From contig JACDHU010000097.1 of NCBI GenBank assembly GCA_013820865.1, positions 1 to 6,665 of the forward strand: a stretch of DNA of 6,665 nt. Direction: 5' to 3'. Under the pieces are notes generated by a model. That model was not told the DNA's origin. It saw only the letters and a list, made by a program, of their open reading frames with translations, and did no database searches. The translations under genes and the position numbers were made by a program. This DNA is from Chloroflexota bacterium (lineage in GTDB: Bacteria; Chloroflexota; Limnocylindria; QHBO01). The first letter of the stretch is position 1. The number at the start of each line of letters is the position of its first letter. Of the stretch, positions 1-4,934 are shown in pieces.

Positions 1-117
1 GGCAGATGGCGTATTCGGTGTGCCACACGAAGGACAGACGCGCGCGAGCGGCGCTGCGCACTCGGAACAGAACTTCGCCCCAGGTAGGTTCTCGGTGCCA
101 CACCGCGTGCAGCCCAT
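1..117 (-). CDS. Double zinc-ribbon protein, N-terminal fragment (possibly cyclase/ATPase type)
   Basis: Only the first 39 codons are in the window; the gene continues past the left edge. The visible residues carry a full zinc ribbon, CTRCGTENLPGAKFCSECAAPL (Cys3, Cys6, Cys17, Cys20), and the first half of a second, CPSCGTPN (Cys28, Cys31). This is the pattern of a double zinc-ribbon (DZR) N-terminus. In many high-GC bacteria it precedes a class III adenylate/guanylate cyclase domain plus an AAA/TPR region, or other signalling domains. Those downstream domains are not visible, so the cyclase identity is inference only. The ATG at 117 is supported by an in-frame TGA directly before it and a GAGGG ribosome site 7 nt upstream. 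If it is a cyclase, it would supply the ligand for the two cyclic-nucleotide-binding proteins encoded to the right. Confidence 0.8.
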   Translation of the reverse strand, partial: MGCTRCGTENLPGAKFCSECAAPLARVCPSCGTPNTPSA

Positions 118-124
118 TCACGCG

Positions 125-129
125 CCCTC
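125..129 (-). promoter_or_regulatory. Ribosome binding site of the zinc-ribbon gene
   Basis: GAGGG on the minus strand lies 7 nt before the ATG at 117. With the stop codon directly upstream of that ATG, it fixes the start of a gene of which only 39 codons are visible. Confidence 0.6.
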
Positions 130-191
130 ATCGCTCCGTTGGTCGCCGTCAGACGCGTGGAGGGTACCGCAATCCTTCGAGCGAGGGTCGG

Positions 192-371
192 TTAAGGCTG
201 GCCGGCTGCGGCGAGGCGAGCGGCGGTGATGCGCCGAAGACCCTCGTGGTTGATCGGCATTGCGTCGTCGTGGCGATCTCGGGAGATCAGCTGGATCCGG
301 GTACCGTGGCTGAGGCGCTCGCCTGACACCTGCGTGAACCTCTGGGGTGTCGGGTGGTTCGAGCCGATCAT
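192..371 (-). CDS. Small hypothetical protein (59 aa)
   Basis: I do not recognise this protein. It begins MIGSNHPTPQRF and ends RLAAAGQP, is basic and polar, and has no Cys, no signal peptide and no membrane segment. The middle (about residues 31-47) is rich in Arg, His and Asp. Support for a real gene comes from a consensus AAGGAG 6 nt before the ATG and from strongly G/C-biased third codon positions (about four fifths, counted by hand), as in neighbouring genes. The same frame stays open far upstream into the antisense of the crp-like gene, but only the start at 371 has a ribosome site. It lies 74 bp upstream of the zinc-ribbon gene on the same strand, so the two could be co-transcribed. 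A role cannot be inferred from sequence; it may be a small regulator or a peptide. Confidence 0.55.
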   Translation of the reverse strand: MIGSNHPTPQRFTQVSGERLSHGTRIQLISRDRHDDAMPINHEGLRRITAARLAAAGQP

Positions 372-551
372 GGGACTCTCCTTCGAGCTGGTGGAACTCG
401 GTGTGCGTGTGAAGGCATGTTCGGCCCTCCCCGGTCGGGATGCGATCATGCCGCCGACCGTCTGCACGTCGGGGAGGCGACACCCCTTGACGCGACGAAC
501 CACGCGCGACAGAGTGGTCAAGCTGCCGTTCCCGGTCATGAAGGTCTCAAC
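372..551. other. Divergent intergenic region between the small gene and the crp-like gene
   Basis: This stretch separates the minus-strand small gene from the plus-strand crp-like gene and should hold promoters for both. Visible elements are weak. TTGACG at 487-492 could be a -35 box for the crp-like gene, but no good -10 follows at 17 bp (CAGAGT). An 8-bp inverted repeat pairs 426-433 with 470-477. GAAGG at 540-544 is a plausible ribosome site for the GTG at 552. No RNA gene or mobile element is seen. Confidence 0.4.
378..383 (-). promoter_or_regulatory. Strong Shine-Dalgarno for the 59-aa protein
   Basis: AAGGAG on the minus strand with 6 nt spacing to the ATG at 371. It is the main reason for choosing that start within a longer open frame. 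The same hexamer precedes the repeat-peptide gene. Confidence 0.6.
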
Positions 552-1247
552 GTGCTCAACCAATCCCTGGCGGTGGAAAGCCTGCAACGTTGCGCGCTCT
601 TTGCGCATGTTGGCCAGGATGGCCTCGTTGCGCTTGCCGGACTGATGCGCCGGCGTCGATTCCGGCGCAACGAGGTGATCTTTCACCAGGGTGACATCGG
701 CGATTCGCTCCAGGTCGTGGCCAGCGGGGGCGTGAAGATCTTGCTCCCGTCCGCGGACGGCGACGAGGCAATCATCGCCAGCCTCAAGCCCGGTGACTTT
801 TTCGGCGAGCTCGCCCTCCTGGACAGCTCCCCGCGATCGACGACCGCGACAGCACTCGAGCAGACCGAGACGCTGACCCTCCCTCGAGACGAGTTCATTC
901 GCCTGTTGGGCGAAGATTCGCGGCTCGTGCAGGCGCTGCTTCATGGCCTGGCCCAGGAGCTACGGCGTCTGACCGGTCACGTAGAGGAGCTCCATTTCCT
1001 CGATCTTGCCGGGCGGCTATCGATGCGCCTGGTCCGACTGGCACGCGAGGCCGACCCCGGGGCACACGGCAGGGTCGAGCTCGACTGGCCGTTCACGCAA
1101 TCCGATCTCGCGGCCATGATTGGCGGAACCCGCCAGAGCGTGAACAAGCTGCTCAGCGGTCTGGTGGAGGATCGGCTGGTCAGCATCGAGCGGGAAACGC
1201 TGGTCATCAACGACCTGGCGCAGCTGGAGCTCCACGCCGCCCGATGA
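552..1247 (+). CDS. Crp/Fnr-family transcriptional regulator
   Basis: A 231-residue one-component regulator, of usual length for the family. Residues about 16-125 form the cyclic-nucleotide-binding-type beta-roll, with EVIFHQGDIGDSL and the phosphate-binding cassette FGELALL...PRSTTA (Glu86, Arg95, Ser96). That cassette has the residues that contact cyclic-nucleotide phosphate in true CRP proteins, so ligand binding is plausible. A dimerisation helix follows (about 126-165), then a winged helix-turn-helix (about 181-213, FTQSDLAAMIGGTRQSVNKL). No Cys cluster for an Fe-S centre is present, which argues against an FNR-type oxygen sensor. The open frame extends upstream to 354, but homology begins near SLAVESL. 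GTG 552 is chosen because GAAGG lies 7 nt before it and the length then fits the family. It lies just upstream of the repeat-peptide gene on the same strand and is the obvious candidate regulator of that operon. Confidence 0.92.
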   Translation: MLNQSLAVESLQRCALFAHVGQDGLVALAGLMRRRRFRRNEVIFHQGDIGDSLQVVASGGVKILLPSADGDEAIIASLKPGDFFGELALLDSSPRSTTATALEQTETLTLPRDEFIRLLGEDSRLVQALLHGLAQELRRLTGHVEELHFLDLAGRLSMRLVRLAREADPGAHGRVELDWPFTQSDLAAMIGGTRQSVNKLLSGLVEDRLVSIERETLVINDLAQLELHAAR

Positions 1248-1248
1248 A

Positions 1249-1266
1249 CTGTCGCGTATTCGACAG
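1249..1266. promoter_or_regulatory. Candidate operator: dyad CTGTCG-N6-CGACAG
   Basis: A perfect 6-bp dyad with a 6-nt centre starts 2 nt after the stop of the crp-like gene. The half-site/spacer geometry (TGTCG-N6-CGACA) resembles the CRP-family box TGTGA-N6-TCACA. It is centred at about 1257.5, near -64 relative to the start predicted from the -10-like hexamer at 1310. That is close to the class I CRP activation position. It could instead be a weak terminator hairpin, but there is no T-tract. Confidence 0.45.
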
Positions 1267-1286
1267 CCTCGATGTCGTCCGACCGC

Positions 1287-1315
1287 TTCGGGAAGGGAAG
1301 CGACGGACCTAGAAT
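1287..1315 (+). promoter_or_regulatory. Candidate promoter of the repeat-peptide operon
   Basis: TAGAAT at 1310-1315 matches the -10 consensus at five of six positions. With a 17-bp spacer the -35 position reads TTCGGG (1287-1292), a poor match. A weak -35 fits a promoter needing an activator, and a CRP-like dyad lies just upstream. Transcription would start near 1322, leaving a short leader before the ribosome site. Confidence 0.4.
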
Positions 1316-1346
1316 CCGATCAACGCAGTCCACGCTGCCAGCTCAT

Positions 1347-1352
1347 AAGGAG
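1347..1352 (+). promoter_or_regulatory. Strong Shine-Dalgarno for the repeat peptide
   Basis: AAGGAG followed by 6 nt and then GTG at 1359. It settles the start of the peptide against the more distal ATG at 1272 (no ribosome site, and upstream of the predicted promoter) and the internal ATG at 1386. Confidence 0.75.
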
Positions 1353-1358
1353 ATCATC

Positions 1359-1655
1359 GTGGATAACTACCGGCGGAAGCCGCCGATGGAAGGGTTCTCT
1401 CGCCCAGGTTCGTTGGGCGGAGAGGCATGGACCGATGAAGATTCAGTGGAGGGTCACATCATGAACGACGACATCAGGCAGGACGAGGACACCGAGGGTC
1501 ACGGCCGTCGACTGCAGGCCACCGATGACGAGGACACCGAGGGTCACGCAGGGCGACTGCAGGCCACCGATGACGAGGACACCGAGGGTCACGCAGGTCG
1601 ACTGCAGGCCACCGATGACGACGACACCGAGGGTCACGCAGGTCGCCTCGCTTAG
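1359..1655 (+). CDS. Tandem TEGH-repeat acidic peptide (candidate precursor/secreted peptide)
   Basis: A 98-residue protein with two parts. The N-terminal part (1-41) looks leader-like, basic at first (MDNYRRKPPMEGF). The C-terminal part (42-98) is three full 15-residue units and one truncated unit of consensus DEDTEGHAGRLQATD, at 42-56, 57-71, 72-86 and 87-98. A degenerate earlier copy, DEDSVEGH, is at 26-33, giving five EGH triplets in all. The repeats are acidic, rich in Thr, Asp and Glu, have one His each and lack Cys and Lys. There is no Sec signal peptide or hydrophobic segment. Start GTG 1359 rests on the AAGGAG 6 nt before it. Genes for a GAF protein, a subtilase and an exporter follow on the same strand, suggesting a peptide that is cleaved and exported, perhaps a RiPP. 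An unmodified metal-binding or acidic repeat protein is the alternative. I recall acidic EGH-type repeat peptides in other high-GC bacteria but know no function for them. Confidence 0.82.
   Translation: MDNYRRKPPMEGFSRPGSLGGEAWTDEDSVEGHIMNDDIRQDEDTEGHGRRLQATDDEDTEGHAGRLQATDDEDTEGHAGRLQATDDDDTEGHAGRLA
1434..1457 (+). repeat. Degenerate first repeat copy (DEDSVEGH)
   Basis: These eight codons resemble the start of the 45-bp unit but with SV in place of T. The copy is separated from the regular array by a short non-repeat stretch (residues 34-41). It suggests the array grew from an older EGH-containing segment. Confidence 0.6.
1482..1652 (+). repeat. Tandem 45-bp coding repeats (3.8 copies)
   Basis: Units begin at 1482, 1527 and 1572, with a shortened last unit from 1617 to just before the stop. 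Units 2 and 3 differ at one base (GGG versus GGT, both Gly). Unit 1 differs from unit 2 at four bases, all in the Gly-Arg / Ala-Gly codons after the His. The repeats are head-to-tail and in frame, with no spacers. Near-identity at DNA level implies recent duplication or homogenisation. Confidence 0.95.
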
Positions 1656-1673
1656 GTCTGCCTTAGGTCTGCC
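1652..1673 (+). repeat. Perfect 11-bp tandem duplication over the peptide stop codon
   Basis: TTAGGTCTGCC occurs twice back to back; the first copy contains the TAG stop of the repeat peptide. It is probably a small slippage duplication in the short spacer before the GAF gene. It does not form a hairpin. Confidence 0.85.
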
Positions 1674-1690
1674 AGGTAGATCCCGCCGCG

Positions 1691-2470
1691 ATGGCGGATG
1701 AAGCCCCGGATGCCGCGCTGTCCGCACTCGTTGCGGCGGCGCGGCGTTCGTCGGTTGCCCGGCGCGTTCAGGGGGACGTGGAGACGAGGCTCCTCCAGAG
1801 CATTGTCGAAGCCACGGTCCGCCTTTTCGACGCGGAGGCAGCTTCGATCGCTCTCTTCGAGTCCGATCCGGATCGGCTCGAGTTCCGCGTAGCCGCCGGC
1901 GAGAAGGGAGCCGGCGCTGTCGGACTGACGGTCCCTCCGACGCAGGGAATCGCCGGGTATGTCTATTCCACCGGCCAGGCGCTGGCGCTGTCCGACGTGG
2001 CCACCGACCCGCGCTTCAATCGCGATGCCGCCGAGCAGACAGGCTACGTGCCGCGTTCCATCGCCGCGGCCCCACTGCTCGATGAACACGGCACCGCGGG
2101 CGTTCTTCAGGTCCTCGACAAGCGCGGCTCACCGACCTTCTCGCTGCGCGACATGGAGCTGCTCGCCGTCTTTGCCGGCCAGGCGACGGTGGCGATCGCC
2201 GCGGCTCGCGTGCAACGCGATACGGCAAGGCTGCTCCGCTCCGTCCTCACGGGGCTGGACCCGGCGCTCGCGGAGTCCGGCGTCGAAGAGCTCGTGAGCC
2301 GGATGACCGCCGGGCTCGACGACGAGGAAGAAACGCCATTCTGGCGACTGGTCGACCAGGTTGCACGACTCCGGGGGCTCAGTGACTCTGAGACCACGCT
2401 GGTTGCCGACATCCTGGAGGTGGTGGCCGCGCACGCAGCACGCTCGCAGCGCCCGCGAGCGCTGAGGTGA
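1691..2470 (+). CDS. GAF-domain protein
   Basis: A 259-residue cytoplasmic protein with one GAF domain at about residues 30-173. Typical features are the helix LLQSIVEATVRLFDAEAASIAL, the segment TQGIAGYVYSTGQALALSDV, DPRFN, SIAAAPLLDEHGTAGVLQV, and the closing helix MELLAVFAGQATVAIAAARV. GAF domains bind small ligands (cyclic nucleotides, haem, bilins) or mediate protein contacts; the ligand here cannot be read from sequence. The remainder (174-259) is a mostly helical tail rich in acidic residues at 209-214 (LDDEEE), with no recognised output domain: no kinase, cyclase, GGDEF or HTH. The ATG at 1691 has only a weak AGGT upstream, and the same frame is closed by a TAG at 1664, so no earlier start is likely. 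It overlaps the protease gene by 4 bp, suggesting it acts with it, perhaps as a sensory or scaffold subunit. Confidence 0.9.
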   Translation: MADEAPDAALSALVAAARRSSVARRVQGDVETRLLQSIVEATVRLFDAEAASIALFESDPDRLEFRVAAGEKGAGAVGLTVPPTQGIAGYVYSTGQALALSDVATDPRFNRDAAEQTGYVPRSIAAAPLLDEHGTAGVLQVLDKRGSPTFSLRDMELLAVFAGQATVAIAAARVQRDTARLLRSVLTGLDPALAESGVEELVSRMTAGLDDEEETPFWRLVDQVARLRGLSDSETTLVADILEVVAAHAARSQRPRALR

Positions 2471-3318
2471 GCGAGCCGTACCTTCCGGCCTGGTCCGAGG
2501 TGTTCGCCGATCCCCGTCGCGGCCTGCGGCGTAGCCTGCGCCTGCGCGGCGTCACGCGAGATTGGGCCTGGGGTGGCTCGACGGGTGCGGGTGTCCGTGT
2601 CGGGATCATTGACTCGGGCCTTGAGAACGATCATCCGCAGCTCCACGGCCGGGTCGTCGAGAACGTCACGGTTGAGATGACCGATGACGGTCCGCGCGTC
2701 GTCCCCGACGAGCTACGCGACCTGTACGGACATGGCACGGCTTGCGGCGCGATCATCCTGTCGCTCGCGCCCGAGGTCGAGATCGTGTCGATCCGCGTTC
2801 TCGGCGCCGACCTGCGCGGCAAGGGGACGGCCTTCGCCGCCGGCCTGGAATGGGCGATCGAGCAGCGGCTCGAGGTCTGCAATCTGAGCCTGTCGTCGAA
2901 AAGCGAGTCGCTGTACCCGGTCTTTCACGACCTGGCGGACCGCGCCTACTTCCAGTCGACGGCGCTGATCAGTGCCGCCAACAATGTTCCCGCACCGAGC
3001 TATCCGTCGCTGTTTTCATCGGTCTTTTCGGTGGCGGCTCACGGCGAACCCGATCCCTGGCGGCTCTACTACAACCCGACGCCACCGGTCGAGTTCGGCG
3101 CCTGGGGCGTTGATGTGCCGATCGCCTGGAAGGACGGGGGATCCACCGTGGCGACCGGCAACAGCTTCGCGGCGCCGCACGTGGCCGGCCTGGTGGCGCT
3201 GATCCTGTCGAAACACCCTGGGCTCAGCCCGTTCGAGGTCAAGGCCATCCTGGCCAGCGTGGCCGACAATCCGGGCCGGCGTCATCCGTGGCGCCGTCGC
3301 GCGGTGGCCGCGCAATGA
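2467..3318 (+). CDS. Subtilisin-like serine protease (S8 family), intracellular type
   Basis: A 283-residue protease reduced to little more than the catalytic domain. The triad is complete: Asp49 in VGIIDSGLE, His89 in YGHGTACG, and Ser233 in TGNSFAAPHVAGL. The oxyanion-hole Asn is probably Asn173 (SAANN). The usual GTS before the nucleophile is GNS here. No signal peptide or membrane segment is present, and only about 40 residues precede the domain, too few for a standard I9 pro-domain. It therefore probably works in the cytoplasm without the secreted-subtilisin maturation route. The start is GTG inside the overlap GTGA with the GAF gene stop, and its own stop overlaps the MFS start (ATGA), so translation is coupled on both sides. 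The C-terminus ends in a basic tail (RRHPWRRR, 271-278). Gene context suggests it cleaves the repeat peptide, as subtilases do in several RiPP pathways; this is inference. Confidence 0.93.
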   Translation: MSEPYLPAWSEVFADPRRGLRRSLRLRGVTRDWAWGGSTGAGVRVGIIDSGLENDHPQLHGRVVENVTVEMTDDGPRVVPDELRDLYGHGTACGAIILSLAPEVEIVSIRVLGADLRGKGTAFAAGLEWAIEQRLEVCNLSLSSKSESLYPVFHDLADRAYFQSTALISAANNVPAPSYPSLFSSVFSVAAHGEPDPWRLYYNPTPPVEFGAWGVDVPIAWKDGGSTVATGNSFAAPHVAGLVALILSKHPGLSPFEVKAILASVADNPGRRHPWRRRAVAAQ

Positions 3319-4934
3319 GCCTGCTGCGTACCTACATCGAGCTCTTCCGGCGAAATCGGGCGCTCGCGCGGCTCCTCGCCGGCGAGTTCATCAGCGGCAT
3401 CGGCGATTGGCTCTACCTCGTCGCCATCCTGGTGGTCGTGTACGCCGACAGCGGCTCGGCGGTGCTGCTGGGCATCGTTGGTGCCGCGCGGATCATCCCG
3501 TATGTGCTCCTCTCGGTTCCGGCCGGCATCGTTGCGGACCGCTACGACCGGCGCATGGTGCTGCTCGTCACCGATGTCGCGCGCGGCGTCATCATGCTGT
3601 GCCTGGTGGCGGCGGTCCTCGTGGGCGCGCCGACGCTCGTGATCGTGGCGCTCTCGATCCTCGCCGCGTCCTTCTCCACCTTCTTCGGGCCGGCCATCGC
3701 ATCGCTCCTGCCCACGCTCGTGGAGGAGGACGACCTCGGGCCGGCCAACAGCGCCTGGGCCACGCTGGACAACGTGGCGTTCATCATCGGCCCGGCGCTG
3801 GCCGGAATCATCTTGGCCACGGGAAACCTGGCCATCGCGTTTCTGATCAACGCCATGACATTCGCCGTGGTGGCGGTTGTGCTGTGGCGTCTGCCGGTGC
3901 CACGGCGCGCCGCCCCCGCGCCCGCAGCCCAGTCCGACGAGGAGGAACCGAAGGTCGCGGTAGGCTGGCGCGACCTGATCCGCCCGTTGGCGGGACCGTT
4001 CGTGCTGGATTCGGCCTCGAGCATCGTCGGCGGCGGGATTGGTGTCCTCACCGTGCTGCTGGCGTTGGACGTCCTCGGCGCCGGTGAGGCGGGCACGGGC
4101 TATCTCAATGCCGCGACCGGCGTGGGTGGCGTGGTGGCCGGGATCGCCGGAGGGGCATTGCTCGCACGGCGCCTGAGGGTGCCACTGCTGGTGGGTGGTC
4201 TCGCCGGAGGCATCGGTCTGGTCTGGCTTGCCCTGGCGGATAACCTCGTGATTGCGATGCTGGCCATCGGTCTTGCGGTTGGTGGTCTCCTGCTCCTCGA
4301 CGTCGTCAACACGACCCTCATCCAGCGCCTGGTCCCGGATGAGCTGCGCGGTCGGGCGATGGGCCTGCTCCAGACGTCGTCGGCCATTCTCTACGCAGGC
4401 GGCTCTCTGTTCGTGCCGCTCCTGGCCGATACCGTCGGCGTCGTCCCGGTCCTCATCGGCTGCGCCGTGATCTGCGGCGCAGGTGTTACCGGTGCGCTGG
4501 TCCTGTCGGCAGGCGGCCCTGTCACCGAGGCGCCGGATCCGGTCCGGCTCCACCTGCTCGAGCACCCGGTCTTCGCTGGACTCCCGGTCGCGCGCCTCGA
4601 GACTGCGGCGCGCCAGATGAAGCCGCGACCGATGCAGGCTGGCGAAGTGATCATTCGCGAGGGCGACGTCGCCGACCGCTTCTACCTGATCGCCGAAGGA
4701 TCCGTGCACGTCACGAAGGCCACGGAGGATGGGTTGGTTGCCGAGCTGGCACACGGCGACGTGTTCGGCGAGATCGGTCTCCTTCGCAACTCGCCACGCA
4801 CCGCCACGGTGACCGCGCACGCCGACGGCACCCTCATGGTCCTAGAAGCCAATGAGTTCATGGAGCTCGTCAGCGCCGGCCCCGGCCTCAGCACGCGCCT
4901 GCTCGACCTGTATCGCGGCGCACTCAGCCAGTAG
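3315..4934 (+). CDS. MFS exporter fused to a C-terminal cyclic-nucleotide-binding domain
   Basis: A 539-residue inner-membrane protein. Residues about 18-400 form an MFS transporter of the MFS_3/enterobactin-exporter-like kind. Six membrane helices precede a hydrophilic Ala/Pro and Glu-rich linker (about 191-222), with more helices after it. The loop 2-3 signature is GIVADRYDRR (71-80), with a related PDELRGRAMG (341-350) in the second half. Residues about 415-525 form a cNMP-binding beta-roll, with MQAGEVIIREGDVADRFYLI and the phosphate-binding cassette FGEIGLL...PRTATV (Glu486, Arg495, Thr496). The ligand-contacting Glu and Arg are intact. ATG 3315 overlaps the protease stop and leaves a natural N-terminus; an in-frame ATG at 3288 would add nine residues inside the protease gene. 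Export of the repeat peptide or a fragment, gated by a cyclic nucleotide, is the most economical role, but a small-molecule substrate is possible. Confidence 0.92.
   Translation: MSLLRTYIELFRRNRALARLLAGEFISGIGDWLYLVAILVVVYADSGSAVLLGIVGAARIIPYVLLSVPAGIVADRYDRRMVLLVTDVARGVIMLCLVAAVLVGAPTLVIVALSILAASFSTFFGPAIASLLPTLVEEDDLGPANSAWATLDNVAFIIGPALAGIILATGNLAIAFLINAMTFAVVAVVLWRLPVPRRAAPAPAAQSDEEEPKVAVGWRDLIRPLAGPFVLDSASSIVGGGIGVLTVLLALDVLGAGEAGTGYLNAATGVGGVVAGIAGGALLARRLRVPLLVGGLAGGIGLVWLALADNLVIAMLAIGLAVGGLLLLDVVNTTLIQRLVPDELRGRAMGLLQTSSAILYAGGSLFVPLLADTVGVVPVLIGCAVICGAGVTGALVLSAGGPVTEAPDPVRLHLLEHPVFAGLPVARLETAARQMKPRPMQAGEVIIREGDVADRFYLIAEGSVHVTKATEDGLVAELAHGDVFGEIGLLRNSPRTATVTAHADGTLMVLEANEFMELVSAGPGLSTRLLDLYRGALSQ

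Noticed and set aside
426..477. 8-bp inverted repeat (426-433 with 470-477) as a riboswitch or terminator
   Set aside because: The loop is 36 nt, no T-tract follows, and an 8-bp G/C match is expected by chance in such DNA.
487..515. Promoter for the crp-like gene (TTGACG with 17 bp to CAGAGT)
   Set aside because: The -35 is good but the -10 position is a poor match; kept only as a weak note in the intergenic entry.
354..551. N-terminal extension of the crp-like protein from ATG 354
   Set aside because: The extra 66 residues are unlike the family, have no ribosome site and lie opposite a probable minus-strand gene. GTG 552 gives normal family length.
226..645. Plus-strand frame of 139 codons upstream of and overlapping the crp-like gene
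   Set aside because: The product is Arg/Ser/Trp-rich without domain features and overlaps the crp-like gene deeply in another frame.
1249..1266. Intrinsic terminator for the crp-like gene
   Set aside because: The stem is only 6 bp and no T-run follows; the N6-centred dyad fits an operator better.
1272..1358. Longer repeat peptide starting at ATG 1272
   Set aside because: No ribosome site precedes it and it would start upstream of the predicted promoter; GTG 1359 has a consensus AAGGAG.
1482..1652. CRISPR-like array
   Set aside because: The 45-bp units are head-to-tail without spacers, stay in frame and encode a regular peptide repeat; there are no cas genes.
3282..4820. Long (512-codon) open frame antisense to the MFS gene
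   Set aside because: The product is dominated by Arg, His, Asp, Gln and Gly without any domain, and lies opposite a clear MFS-CNB gene. It is a typical antisense shadow in high-GC DNA.
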